Below are positions 24,976 to 37,412 of a DNA stretch of 64,000 nt, one piece after another; position 1 is the stretch's first letter, and each line of letters starts with the position of its first letter. Position numbers and translations under genes: made by a program. The notes beneath the pieces are model-generated. The model did no database searches and was not told the origin of the DNA. It worked only from the letters and a program-made list of their open reading frames with translations. This DNA is from Diploptera punctata (taxonomy: Eukaryota > Arthropoda > Insecta > Blattodea > Blaberidae), in NCBI GenBank assembly GCA_030220185.1, contig JASPKZ010009669.1, positions 1-64,000 of the forward strand, in the 5' to 3' direction.

Positions 24976-25205
24976 ACCATGGGCAACCACAGGAATAATT
25001 CCCTTTATATATTTGCATTTACATAATTCAACAGGATACGCTGCAAAATGATAAGTTGCTCATCGTATTTTATATCCGTCTGTCGCATTATCTTGTGATA
25101 AGCGCATTACAGACCTCTTGCTGTCTGCTAAAAGGTATTTGTTGGGTTTTTTCTCATTGGTTGCGCTGTTGCCAAGCCGTTGGAAAGGTTTTTAATATCA
25201 TAACA

Positions 25206-25815
25206 TCGTAAGAAAAATCTAAAGTCATGGCTTTCCTAGGAAAAGACCCAGTTCGCAGTAAAATTGTTATTAATAATAAAATATTAGAACAAACCAACAC
25301 ATTTAACTATCTCGGATACCAAGTTACATACGAAGAAGAAAAAGATTTTAGTCAAAAAATTATAAAATTTAACAGAGGAACAGGAATTATAAATAATATT
25401 TTCAAGCCAAACATAGTACAGCAACACACACGAACTAGAATTTATAAAACACTGGCCAGACCCATATTATGTTACGGCAGTGAGGCCTGGACAATTCGCA
25501 GTGTAGATGAACAAAGACTAACTGCGGCAGAAATGAAATTTATTAGACGTACTGTGGGCTATTCAAGAACAGACCATAAAAGGAATTCTGAAATTCTCAA
25601 AGAATTACACACAGAATCAGTCATGGAATATGTACAAAAATACAGAAACAACTGGAAATCTCACGTACGAAGAATGAGCAGAACAAGAATACCACGTCAG
25701 ATCTTAAATTACCAGCCGCCAGGCAAGAGATCTTTGGGCAGACCCTTCAAACGTTGGATTGAGACCGTAACAGACCACTAGGTCTATCACATGAAAGGAA
25801 GAAGAAGAAGACATC
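25206..25815 (+). mobile_element. LINE family 2 copy, long open frame
   Basis: 184 open codons from 25227: MAFLGKDPVRSKIVINNKI, NTFNYLGYQVTYEEEKDFSQ, ARPILCYGSEAWTIRSVDEQ, WKSHVRRMSRTRIPRQILNY, RSLGRPFKRW, then TAG and a GAAGAAGAAG tail. This is the RT C-terminal region; YADD is upstream of the truncation point. Confidence 0.85.
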
Positions 25816-26148
25816 ATAAGAATAAAACTCTATGACGCGACCGGTCTAGAATATTTGTGTTGTGGATTAACAGTTCACTTGAAAGAATCTCAAACCTGAA
25901 AAATGTCTGAGGGAAATTTTCTCACCCTTCACAGAATTTGAATTGCGGTGCTAATTCAGTTGTTAAAGAGGGCATTTTTTTATTGTTAAGAGCCCCACCA
26001 ATATTGCCCCCTGGTTTGTCTCGGGCTTAATGCCCATATCGCCCAGGTCTGCTCTTGTCCCACAATAGTCTCTGCAGTTTTATTTTTGTTCATTTTCTGG
26101 ATACAAGTTTCTTAGTGTTTGTTCTTAATACTACTTATATACAGTTAT

Positions 26149-26337
26149 GTCTTCTTCTTCTTCCGAATGCAGTATTGGGTGATGATGCCCGTTCTGCGAC
26201 TACAAAAAACTGATCTTTCCATCGGTTGAAGGGTCTTCCGAGGTCTCTTTTGCCTTTAGGGTTGAGGTGGTAAATCATCTTTGGTAAACGGGAATTTGAC
26301 ATTCTCTGGACGTGTTGGAACCATTTAATCTGACTAT
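26149..26337 (-). mobile_element. LINE family 3 tail
   Basis: Nearly identical to the tail of the 11165 copy (QIKWFQHVQRMSNSRLPKMI). It ends abruptly at the GACTATTTAACTCATGC terminus of a TIR element, which probably inserted there. Confidence 0.8.
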
Positions 26338-26785
26338 TTAACTCATGCCCCAAATGGGAGTCAATGACCAATCACGTTTCAATGATTTCTGTTTTACAAC
26401 CAATCAGAGTCGTGTTTCACCAAATATTTATCAGTGTTATAATTACCATATTAAAGAAAGCTCCTCCTTACAATATTGCGTTCCTTTGGCAATAATAGTA
26501 TGATCTGGTTGCAGTGATAAACAAAGAAGCGGTAGAAGCGTACCTATCGTTTCTCATTTGTTTTCAAACATCGCCGTTTACATTAAATATATAAATATTT
26601 TAAAATAACTATCGTTAAATAATGATTTGTGAGTAAACAGCTTAATTTTATTCGTTAAATAGTCCTAACAAATGCCACTCTTGATTTCCAAATTCTCTAG
26701 ATAAATTCACTCCTCACTTCGTGAGTCGTGAATTTATCGATAATTTGGAAATCACTCGTGGCATTACTTATGATAATTTTGTAAT
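26338..26785. mobile_element. Internally deleted copy of the same TIR element
   Basis: Begins GACTATTTAACTCATGCC at a LINE break. The central block is missing; it resumes with TCTCATTTGTTTTCAAACAT. A small hairpin (AATTCACTCCTCACTTCG / GTGAGTCGTGAATT) stands at 26705-26737. Confidence 0.65.
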
Positions 26786-26904
26786 ACAGTTATGTTTACA
26801 TGTTAATCCTTAATCGAAGTCTTAAGTCTTAAATCTACCACCTAATCTAGTAATATTTACATGGTGTTGTGTTAAAACTAATACTTAATTTACTAACTTA
26901 TTGC

Positions 26905-27205
26905 TAGATTACATGTAATCCCTTCTTCTTTGTCTGCGGATGTCCTCCTCTTGGCGTTGAGTAAGGACCCATCCGATGAACTTTCTCACTGCTTGATATG
27001 GCTGTTTTTCTGTCCAAAACCGTAGAGGAGGCGGCCAGTTCATATCACCGTTTAGTGCAGCCTCACATAAGTCCCGTCGCCTGGCCTCATATTTGATGCA
27101 TTCGTATAGGACATGTTGTACAGGGTCCAACTCTGTTCCGAAGCAATCGCAATGAGGCGTTCGTGCGAGGCCTCTTTCATGGAATTTGGCTTTGAAGGGC
27201 AGTTA
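26905..27205 (-). mobile_element. R1/I-type LINE C-terminus with zinc-knuckle-like motif
   Basis: Minus: KFHERGLARTPHCDCFGTEL, DPVQHVLYECIKYEARRRDL, then QAVRKFIGWVLTQRQEED. The C.C...H....C spacing is the C-terminal CCHC-like motif of I/R1/Jockey-group elements. 5' truncated near 27205. Confidence 0.7.
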
Positions 27206-27639
27206 AAAACAACGCTATTAACCCTTAAATGTCAGTACAATATTTTCTCGTGTCAGTTATTTAAATATTCCGGACCGCACGGAAAATCAATTCATGTTAA
27301 ACTGTGTTATTATTATACATTATTGCGTAATTTGACATAAATTTAAGTAATTTTTACTCGTTTGTTTTTCTATGGATCTAAAAAAAATATTAAATACATT
27401 AAGTCAATGTATCCAATAAGATACATTTTTAAGTTAAGGGTTAACACTCCTGGTACATCCACACTCCGTATATTCCTTGAAAAGGCAGCCCTTGTGGTTA
27501 CCATAATCACCATTGCACCCGAAATTCCGAAGGCTGCTATCAACGTGCCTTGGTTGTACAATCTGAAACTGATATTTTGCAGAAATGTTTGTAAAATATA
27601 CAGCAGCAGTAGTAACACATGTAGTAGTAGTAGTGGTCC

Positions 27640-27820
27640 TGGTCACTCCAATGGGAAGCATAGGGCCTTTATAAAAGCACGCCAACGAACTCTGTTGTTT
27701 ATCAATGCCTTAATTTCATTCCAACTCATCCCTGCCTGTTCAGCTTCATCCCTGATGGTATTACTCCATGTTGCCCTAGGTCTTCCTCTTCGCCTTCTCA
27801 ATCCTTGGGGGTTCTAATCA
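27640..27820 (-). mobile_element. LINE family 9 tail
   Basis: Minus: RRRRGRPRATWSNTIRDEAE, MSWNEIKALINNRVRWRAFI, KALCFPLE. Typical end of a non-LTR RT polyprotein. Confidence 0.75.
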
Positions 27821-27835
27821 AATGATGTTTTGTGA

Positions 27836-28166
27836 TGCTGCTGTGGTCTCGAGGTAGCGTGCTGCCTTGTCACGCAGCGGGCCCGGGTTCGATCCCCGGT
27901 CGGGGCAGTTTTTCTGGGTGAGGTTTTTATCGGGGTTTTTCCTCACCTGTAAGACAAATGTCAGGAAAACTTTAAGGCCCAAACGGTCCCCGAAATCATA
28001 TGGCCATCATCATCATCATCATCGTCATCATCATCATCATCATCATCCTTCACCGGTATGGAAGCTACCACACCTACAATTCCCTAGTAAAGCTGCAAGC
28101 ATAGCATAAATGCTATGATTGCAGTGAAGGACCTGCCTTCGGGCAGAATTACTATGGATGGATAAT
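27836..28166 (+). mobile_element. SINE family A, complete
   Basis: tRNA-derived head (GGTAGCGTGCTGCC ... CGGGTTCGATCCCCGGTC, pol III A and B box-like), body GGTTTTTCCTCACCTGTAAG, a CAT repeat, and the 3' end GCAGAATTACTATGGATGG. Confidence 0.8.
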
Positions 28167-28169
28167 ACT

Positions 28170-28510
28170 TTCGACTTAACAAATGACCAACCCGTTTCCA
28201 TTTTCTAAATTCAATATATTTACAGATTTCATTTTGATTCGTTCTTCTCCAAATGCTTAATTTGTTAAATAATAATAGCTTTATTTTACCTGCAGAGTTA
28301 AGGCGTTAAGGCCTTGCCTACCATTCAACCAGGTTAAAAAAACACAAAAATTATTCTTATATCTAAATTACAATAAACACATATTTTAGATTTATTTATT
28401 TAGCCTGGTACGTCTACAATATAATTATTATATACAAATTAGTTTTGATTAAATATAGATTTAACGATTGAAAAATAACATTTACAAGATAGAAAAGGCA
28501 GATAAAAAAT
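28170..28510. other. Spacer between two opposed SINEs
   Basis: CAGAGTTAAGGCGTTAAGGC with CAACCAGGTTAAA at 28295-28345 resembles GGAGTTAAGACCATAAGG with CCAGGGTTAAA at 33622-33680, so it is an old repeat. Confidence 0.45.
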
Positions 28511-28514
28511 ATTC

Positions 28515-28840
28515 CTTCCATCCATAGTAATTCTGCCCGAGGGCAGGTCTTTCACTGCAATCATAGCATGTTTATGCTATGCTTGCAGCTTTACTAGGGA
28601 ATTGCAAGTGTGGTAGCTTCCCGTTGCTTTCCACACCGGTGAAGGATGATGATGATGATGATGATAATGATAGGGATGATGATGGCATATGATTTCGGGG
28701 ACCTGTTTGGGCCTTAAAGTTTTCCTGACATTTGTCTTACAGGTGAGGAAAAACCCCGATAAAAATCTCACCCAGAAAAAAACTGTCGCGACCGGGGATC
28801 GAACCGGGCCCGCTGCGTGACAAGGCAGCACGCTACCTAT
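28515..28840 (-). mobile_element. SINE family A
   Basis: Same order inverted, from CCATCCATAGTAATTCTGCC to GGATCGAACCGGGCCCGC. Confidence 0.8.
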
Positions 28841-29266
28841 AAAAATGTTAATGGCATAGAATAAATTTAGTTGTCGAGAAAAAGTAATTATTTAACAACG
28901 TGTATTTATGACTTAAAAGTGCCAAGTGATCTCTGGCCACCATATGCCCAAGATATTTCTCAGGCAACAATTTCTAAATATTTGCAGTTTCTTTCTAATT
29001 GTTTTATAGCCTTTCAAGTTTCACAGCCGTATAATCAAATCGATTTCACGTTTGAATTAAATTATCTTAGTTTAAGTCTTAAGGAGATTTATTTCGACCT
29101 CCAAATTGATTTAAGTCGAATGTAAGCACATCTTGCTTTCTTTATTCTGGCATCATCATCTTCATCTGAGCCACCATTCGCACGTACGAGTAGCAGACCT
29201 ACATAAAAAAATCTCAAGTTTTTTTCTCCTAAATCCGAAAAAAAGAAACCAATTTATTGATGATAG

Positions 29267-29610
29267 GTCCCTCGCCGTGGCCGAGTTGTTAAGGCAAGAT
29301 GCCTTGGCGCAGAGCTACGGGACTTGTGCTGGTTCGAGTTTCCAGGGGGAAGAAATTTTCTCATGGAATTTCGGTCATTATGGGACCGGTGCTCACCCAG
29401 CATCCTGAGGCATAAGTAGCGGTTGCAGGTTGAGAAAACCAGCTATAACGACCGGGGGACCCGATAAATTGACCATACGTCACCCTTATACTGGGTGTAT
29501 GATCGTTTACCTCTGTGATTACACATATGGATGTGAGACCAGCAGTTGATGATATGCCAAGGGACTTCTAGACCGTCGCGGCGTGGAGCAATAGTAATAG
29601 CCCTATGCTC
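29267..29610 (+). mobile_element. SINE family D
   Basis: Head TCGCCGTGGCCGAGTTGTTA, GGTTCGAGTTTCC, body TTTTCTCATGGAATTTCGGT, poly-A at 29618. Confidence 0.75.
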
Positions 29611-30101
29611 GTCGAAAAAAAAAAAACTCGAAAATTGCAGCTTGAAATCAGATCAGTTAAAATTTAATTTAATCCACGTGCATAATAATTTCTTGACTTA
29701 CAATTTTACTGGATTTTAAGAAGTTTTATCTAAATTCCTTGAGGTAGAAAGCTATAAATTTCACTTAGATTGCGTCAAGATAAACCTGGAACTGTCATGG
29801 AGTTATTATGTAGAGAGATAACATTTTTTTGCATTAATACATTTATTACTTTATGAAAATAAATTCAAAAGACGTAAAATGTGACTCTATTGTATTACAT
29901 GGGACAAGATATCACGTGGCAGGACTGTATCGTGTGCATCTAAATCACGTGACGAATTTGCAATACGCTCACTTTCACAATTTTCTCATCCCCCCCCTCC
30001 AGTCACCCCCTCAGATAATCTCAATAGCTGGCCTTAAAGGTTTATATGTAAACTTATATATGCATTTTATTTCAGTTAAGAACTGAAAATATTATAATTG
30101 T

Positions 30102-30415
30102 TGTGGCCGCGGTGGACTAGTGGAAGCTCCTTGCCTCTGGTTCTGAGGGTCGCGGGTTCAAGCCCGGCCGCGGTCGATGGGGTTTTTTTAGGACGGAAAA
30201 ATCCAAGGAGGGACTTTAAGCTGTGTGCTCCTGGTCTGAAGATTTTCAGCTCGTAAAAGATCCTTAAGCGTGAATAAAGAGGCCTCTAAAAAAATTTACA
30301 GACTTTCCACGTCCTAGAATTACCTTAGTTGCCTGCTAGATGTTTCATCGGGTAGGTGTGTTAACACCTTACAAAGGAGAGGCTATGGCTCAACAATGGT
30401 CTACGTCATTATAGA
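30102..30415 (+). mobile_element. SINE family B, complete
   Basis: Head GGCCGCGGTGGACTAGTGG with GGGTTCAAGCCCGGCC B-box, then GAAGATTTTCAGCTCGTAAA and a CTTACAAAGGAGAGGCTATG end. Confidence 0.75.
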
Positions 30416-30445
30416 TATATATATGAATATTATTGTTATACCTGT

Positions 30446-31180
30446 AGTAGGAAACATTTCGGACCAAAGAGATGTGAACGGAAGGCGAATAGGGAGCACT
30501 ACGTAACAGTAAGCTATATGTTCTTTATGGGAAAACAGATATAATAAGAACAGTTAAGTCTCATAGACTGCAACGGACAGGACATGTGGCACGAATGGAG
30601 AATGAAAGACGTGCATGGAATCTTTTTGCCAGTGGGAAAACGCCTAGTTGGTAGACCAATAGAAAAATAACATTAATCATGATTGAGGGAAGTAGATTAT
30701 ACAGGGAATGATAGGAAAACATTAGCTCAGGATAGGATGTATGGAGAGCTTATATATTCGCGGCCATGAACCTACGGGTTTGATAGTGCCAGTGAGTTAT
30801 AGTAGGAACAATTTTGTACCAAAGAGAGGGAAACAGAAGGCGAATGGAGAAGACTGCATAACAATGAACTACATGGTCTTTATAGGAAACCAGATATAAT
30901 AAGAACAGTTAAGTCTCGTAGACTGCGATGGGCAGGACATGTGGCACGACTGGGGAATGAAAGACGTGCATGGAAGCTTCTTGTAGGAAAACCAGTGGGA
31001 AAACGCTCAGTTGGCAGACCAAGAATGAGGTGGGAGAATAACATTAACCATGATTTGAGGGAAGTAGATTATACAGAGGATGACTGGAAAACATAAGCTC
31101 AGGATAGGGATGTATGGAGAGCTTATGTCCGCCCGGCCATAAACCTTCGGGCTCGATAGTGTCAGTGAGTTAGTTATTTA
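30446..31180 (+). mobile_element. Two consecutive LINE family 1 tails
   Basis: A degenerate copy (30446-30797) ends GATAGTGCCAGTGAGT and is followed immediately by a second 5'-truncated copy (30798-31180) with the same order and end. Both are plus strand and neither is open. Confidence 0.75.
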
Positions 31181-31687
31181 GTTAGTTATATTGATTCAGG
31201 GACCAGTGTAGGAATTTAGTGAATGTAGAATTGGAACTGCGGTTCTATAAACCCATGTAGTTCGTTAATACAATTTTATATCAAGGCACTGACTCTTAAA
31301 ACAGTATAAAGATAAATATACACTCATCCTACGCTCCTGTCTGTATACAATACAAGAATATATTATCTTCGTAAATTGGAAAAATACTCAGTAATTTCAT
31401 CAGAATTCACGAAAAATGGCCATATCTTATTCTTTCGTTTATATAAAATAAATCAATCTTAACTTGAAATAAAAAAATAATGAATCTGGAAATTAATCTT
31501 AAGTTTTTTTAGTATATTTTGTACTGTATCCTAGCTAAGTTCCAGTTGTACTGTAAACAAATTTACACGATGTATTACTCTGTCTATTGGGGGAACCGTG
31601 GTACAGTTTTACCAGTCATAGGAGTGAATTTTGTATGGAAGTGTCCATGATAGAAACATTTTTATAGGTTATACTATATCTATCTAT

Positions 31688-32757
31688 CTATCTTCGGGTT
31701 TTTTACAGCTGCTGCCGTCTTCCCGTGCCAATCCTCCAAAGCCTACGATCTTGGGCATCTTCAATGCCTAGCCCTCTTGCTTGCATTACTGTCTTCGTGT
31801 TTTCCTTCCATGTTAATTTTCGTCTCCCTCTTTTCTTCTCTCTGCTCGGATGCCATTCATATAGTTGCTTCGGCCATCGCTCATCTTCCATTCTTAAGAC
31901 ATGTCCTAACCAGTTTAATTCCTTCTCCAAAATTCTTTCAATTATGCTTTCTTCTGCTTCCATTATGTTTCTAATTTCCTTATTTGTGACTTGTTCTAAT
32001 CTAGACTTTCTGACACTTCTGCGCAAATAATCCATTTCTAGAGCTATTAGTCTATTCTTGTAGTACTTATTGATTGTCCATACCTCACTTCCATACATTG
32101 CAACAGATTCCGCCAATGTTTTACCAATATATTTTTTTGTGTCTTTCCAAATATGCTTATCCCACCATATGGAATTTAACGATGTTATTATTTTGCTACT
32201 CAATTCAATTTTATGTTTTATGTTCTCTTTGCCTATACCTTCAATGTTATCCATAATTATTCCCAAATATTTAGTTTGTTTCACTTGCTTTATTTGGATT
32301 CCTTCTTACAATATTAAATTTGCTCGTTCATTGCTATTTATTGCCAGATGTTCTGTTTTTTGTAAATTTACTGTGAGACCCCATGATTCATATGTGTTTT
32401 TCAACCTTTTTATCATGAATTCCATATCAAATTTGTCTTGCGCTAAAACCAGTTGATCATCGGCAAATTGTAATGTCAGCAAAAATCTGTTACCTATTGG
32501 GATCCCCATACCTTTGCAGCTTTGTTTCCATTTCATTAATATGGATTCTACATAAATATTAAATAAAATTGGTGAAAGACTGCACCCTTGTTTCAATCCC
32601 TTTGTGGTTTTTATAGGATTAGACATTATATTTCCAATTTTAACATAAGCGGAGTTATCTTTATAGATTTGTTTAATAATTTCTATTAGGTTTCTATCAA
32701 TATTGTATTTCTCCAATACTTCCCATAATTTGTTCCTCGGAATTATACTATATTTAA
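31688..32757 (-). mobile_element. LINE family 5, RT domain with single internal stop
   Basis: Minus: PRNKLWEVLEKYNIDRN, GLKQGCSLSPILFNIYVE, FADDQLVLAQDKFDMEF (catalytic FADD), a lone TAA near 32306, then same-frame EGIQIKQVKQTKYLGIIMDN, SEVWTINKYYKNRLIALEMD and NWLGHVLRMEDERWPKQLYE. The tail is (GATA)n at 31677-31692. Best preserved reverse transcriptase in the window; truncated 5' of palm motif A. Confidence 0.85.
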
Positions 32758-32789
32758 CAGAAAATAAGACTGAATATAAGATAAGATGG

Positions 32790-33355
32790 TACCAGTTACA
32801 CTGAGCAACAAAAAATAAACTTTTTTTTTTGTCTCAGAAAGAAAAAATGTGATTCTGATAGTATTTTTTCTCCTGAATTGAAATATGATATCGGTTTTTC
32901 TCCATCACGCAAGGTTTCCGAGAGAGACAGGCATTTATAATTTCAAACATTTCAATATATTCTACATTCGTAACTACACACATATTCGAACATTCGGACT
33001 CACCTAGAAAGTAAGAAATGACGATTTTCTGTCATATTTCGCCTGTGGAGCATCCCTCTTGATGGTCCAACAATAATCGGCCGGCATATTAGGATTACAT
33101 TTGCCTTGATATATCTTTTCCATAGCTGAAACCATTTGAGTTAGCTCATTTGGTTTTATTTTACAATGGACGAAAAAACGTTTATTAAAAAAATAATTAT
33201 TTAAATCCATTAATTGAAATTGAAATAAAAAACTGTGGGTGATGGAGAAATTCCGAATACATATTTGAAAACACGATAAAAAAACTGCATTAAGTACAAC
33301 TATTGGTACTCATGACACAAAAATCATGTTGACCAGTGTAATTAGTAACTTACAT
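32790..33355 (-). mobile_element. TIR element with transposase-like C-terminus
   Basis: Ends TTACACTGAGCAACA and (inverted) TTACACTGGTCAACA. The minus ORF 33004-33210 reads FFVHCKIKPNELTQMVSAME, KIYQGKCNPNMPADYCWTIK, RDAPQAKYDRKS, then a stop. I recall similar CNPNM.ADYCW C-termini in insect DNA-transposon proteins but cannot name the family. Confidence 0.55.
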
Positions 33356-34285
33356 TTCTTATATATGATAACAAATTATATATGGGCCTACCTAATTAGA
33401 CGTTTACGATTTTTCCTTGATGTCGATAAATATCCTTTATTTACAATTTAATTAGGCAAACGAGAAGAATATATGCTTAATGTTAATTTACCTGTAAATT
33501 CTGCTGTTTTTTTTCACCACATCCTCATTGGCTAATATAGGGTATTTTTTACTAAACTGTTTGAAAACATTCAATAGTATATTACGATATGATGTTTTTT
33601 ATTTTATTTATTTATTTACCTGATGGAGTTAAGACCATAAGGTCTTCTCTTCCACTTCACCAGGGTTAAATTATACATACAATAAGAATTATGATAAATG
33701 GGAAATGATTTTTACAGAATCAAGAAAACTGTTTAAAACCCAAGCGATAGCGAGGTTTTTAATTCCCGAGATTTTGTAAAACACTTCACAAATGTGCGTT
33801 GTACTTTATTTTTTTGCGCGATGGTGTTTTTCAAAATAATAAATAATAGTAAAATAATAACATCTTTGTTGGAAATATTTACGTTCGTTATAAACAACTG
33901 ACTTACGTTAACAGTGTGGGCAATGTTTATTAGTTCAAACTACAGGAGGCCGTGAGACCAATTAGTGATAAAATGGCGGCAAGTACGTTTTTATTGTTTT
34001 ATATAGTTTCAAATAAAGTTCAGTTATTTAAAATGCAGTGATTGTTTCGTATAATGTATATTAACACTACCTTTTGGATATTTTTTGTATATGCATGTAT
34101 GTAGTATACATAGAGGGCAGTAGTTTTACTTCCCACACGCGTTTTGTAATGTGTAATATTTAGGTTGGCAACCCCGAAAAGTAGGAAGTTGAACTTTCAA
34201 ACATGGTCGCCATTGCTGTAAGTACGACACAACGCACTATCGCGCAAAAAAGTAATTTGTTTTCTCTCCGCGTTTCAAAGTTGTC

Positions 34286-34505
34286 CGATATGTAAGACTT
34301 GTAGGAAAAGCCAGAGGGAAATACGCCCCAGACGGTAGACCAGAATGAGGTGGGAAAATAAAATGACCTATGATTTGAGGGAAGTAGATTATACAGGGAA
34401 TGATTGGAAAGCATTAGCTCAGGATAGGGATGTATGGAGAGCTTATGTCCGTGCGGCCATGAACCTACGGGTTCGAAGTAGTGCCAGTGAGTTAAGTGAG
34501 TGTGA
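34286..34505 (+). mobile_element. LINE family 1 tail, short
   Basis: GTAGGAAAAGCCAGAGGG to GTGCCAGTGAGTTAAG. 5' truncated close to the point seen at 11783. Confidence 0.75.
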
Positions 34506-34509
34506 TGCT

Positions 34510-35755
34510 TCAAGAATTGTATAGAGTAGACGAAGTACCATTTTAAACAATTGAAATTCTTAAAAAAATGTTATTTATTTAATATAGGCCTATATTAAAA
34601 TTGTAATATAGGCCTATATATTTTTAAAATCTCCCATATAACTTATTTAGACATGTGCTAGATAATACATATTTTTATTTTGTATTTTATATATATAAAG
34701 TTTTCGAAAGCGAACTAAATTTTCTTACACGCTTAAAGGTAAAAGTTCTTCAACCAATAAAAATATAATCCATACATCTGGTTTGTTTATATTACAACTG
34801 GAACTTGGCTTGGAATAGTGTGAAGCCTATGTTATAGACATAATATAAACGTATTATTCCTATTTTTAAATCTTTGCGTTTTGCAACATTGATTTCTAAT
34901 TAAGACTTTGTAACATCTAAGGTCATATCGCGTCTGAATTGAACATTGTGAATTGGCAATTTATTTTTAAGATAGTGTCCATTTGTGTTGGAATTCTGCG
35001 CGATGAATATTCAACTTGAAGTAAGATATGCGCAATATTTGCGTAACAATGTAAACAAAAGATGTGGCGATGGAAGACATTTGTATGTTGCAGATTGTGC
35101 AAGTTAATGAACTTGAAATATCAGGTATTTACAGCCGCATAATTATTCTGAGGAATTAGCACAGCTTGCGCCCTTGACATGGAAAACTTTCCTTCATGAA
35201 ACACATTTTAATAGCAACTTACAGATAAGGTATTATCAATGTGCTTCTAGCGCTATTAAGATTTTTCACATGGATTGAAAATATGTATACGTCGGTAATT
35301 TAGCAGATTGGTTGGATGCTCATATGTCTGTTCTTGGTCCAAAGCATTAGGTAGCTATTAAAAACCAAACCGAAAGTGGCACTAGCTAATAAGCGACTCT
35401 AGACATAAATTACTAACAAAATGTTGAGTTATTTTTGTTAGCTTTTTAATGTAAGACCGACGAATTTCCATTCGACGTACCTGGTAAATTACCCATCATT
35501 TACATTGTTACAATGAAATTATTTTGGTTAGTGTTTTTGAAGGTTAAGACTCAACTATTTTTTAAAAAGTTAACATATTCCTGTTAGTTTGACCGATAAT
35601 GGAAACTAATCAGGACACATTCCCGGAAGTGCATTGTTTGGATGTCTGGGAATTATTTTCGAATACGTACCGGTACTGAGATATTGTGATGGATACATTT
35701 GGCCTTTGATCGAAACTGTTCCATCCACCATTTTAGGCGTTTTGACGCTGACCCA
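34510..35755. other. No gene seen
   Basis: AT-rich, stops in every frame. The only direct repeat noticed is TATAGGCCTATAT near 34590-34620. Confidence 0.5.
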
Positions 35756-35759
35756 AATG

Positions 35760-36410
35760 ATTATTATTCATCATCCGGTATCATGGCAGCTGCCTTTGTC
35801 TCCCGGAAACCAGACGCCATTCCTATCTGTCCATCCATTGATCTTCCTCCAATCCTCTGATATCCATAGCTGTTTGTACCCCTTCTATCCAAGTTTTCTT
35901 CGGTCTTCCTGCTTTCTATTGGGATCAATTCCATAACAATTTTAGGCAATATTTGCTCTGGCATTCTTTTGACATGGCCATACCACTGTAATATTTTCTT
36001 TTCTATAATGTCTATGATGTCCGGCTCCTCTTGTACACCCATAATTTCCCTTATTTATTTATTTCGTATTCTATCCATTCTACATTTTCCAGCTGATCTT
36101 CTTAAAACATCCATTTCTGTACTTAAAATTCTTTCCATTTCCCTGGCAGGAATTTGCCAGGCTTCAGCACCATATGTTAAAATGCTCTGAATTATGGTTT
36201 GATATATTTGTAATTTTCTATTTTTTTAAATATTTTTGCTCAACCGAACGGAGTTTAAAGCATTTATTACTTGTTTTGTTTGTTTGAGCGATTCTATTTT
36301 TAATTTCCAATGTGTTATCGCTTGAGTGGTCTAATTTTGTTCCTAAATAAGTGCATTCAATGCTAGGTTTTATTTCTTCTCCATTGTTGAAATGTATATT
36401 TTCCATTTCT
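35760..36410 (-). mobile_element. LINE family 6 copy
   Basis: Minus frames: IECTYLGTKLDHSSDNTLEI, LQWYGHVKRMPEQILPKIVM, GYQRIGGRSMDGQIGM. The (TTA)n run at 36415-36497 sits at its 5' side. Confidence 0.75.
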
Positions 36411-36411
36411 T

Positions 36412-36413
<2 letters not shown>

Positions 36414-36497
<84 letters not shown>
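36414..36497. repeat. (ATT)n microsatellite
   Basis: About 28 units of the TTA/ATT triplet without interruption. Confidence 0.95.
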
Positions 36498-36498
<1 letters not shown>

Positions 36499-36519
36499 AG
36501 AGGGCCTCTGTTCAAAATT

Positions 36520-36660
36520 AACCGACCGTTATCCATCCAAGTAATACCTTAGTTGTCTCACTGAGCCGATATGCTGACCACATACCACTCGCTGACATCT
36601 GTAGGTAATTAAGCATAACTAAATTAGCTTAGTTAAAACACTCCCACTAGGAAGCGCCCA
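36520..36660 (+). mobile_element. SINE family B 3' part
   Basis: AATACCTTAGTTGTCTCACT, CTGACATCTGTAGG. Confidence 0.5.
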
Positions 36661-37343
36661 AATCTCCACACGGGAAAGTTCGGGATATATAAAGGCTGCC
36701 CGCTCTTAAAGTGATTCTTATCAAAACAAAACCACATGACCTGCTCGCTTTTCATTGGTTATGGACACAGACGTACGATGTAGAAGTAATAAGTACGTGA
36801 AAAAATAGTTTCCGCCATTAAATTGAAAACATGTCCTCTGAATATACTTGTTATTCTTTGTGAATGAAAATAAGTTAATATTCAAAACACGGAAAATATT
36901 CTAAAATATACCTAATCAATAATTACAACTTAAAATAGTTTATTACATATGGATGATACTTTGAGTTATGTTTCAGTCGATTCTGATGCAACAAAATGGC
37001 TAAAGGTGTCGAGTCTTCTGTTGCTGTTTCGCCATCTAATTTTTAAAACACAAGCCTGGCAAACCTTTGACTAATGGTCAAAAAAACAGTTATTTTAAAT
37101 GTATTTCACAAGTTCAGTGAAAAATCTCACCAACATTTTTGTAATCTACCCCATTCAATGATCACATGTCTTATATCCTTCACACGTGCTCCCTATCAAT
37201 GTGACAGCTATTGTGGCGCGAATGGCGGAAGGATACTATTGGCGTTTGTTTATGTTAGGATCACACTAATACCGGATAAGGTACAGATAGTTTATTCTTT
37301 TTATTGCGAATGAACCCATGTAGGACTACTAAAAGTACTTAGT

Positions 37344-37412
37344 GCGGAATTCATGAAGCCATCTTTACGCAAAGAGTCGCTCTTTGCGTAAAGATGGTTT
37401 CATGAATTCCGC
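37344..37412. repeat. Tight hairpin, about 33-bp arms
   Basis: GCGGAATTCATGAAGCCATC...AAAGAG is followed after a 3-4 base loop by CTCTTTGCGTAAAGATGG...CCGC. One mismatch. Confidence 0.8.

Noticed and set aside
24841..25026. ORFs containing YIYIYIY runs (also near 250-660 and 3940-4190)
   Set aside because: Translation of AT microsatellites.
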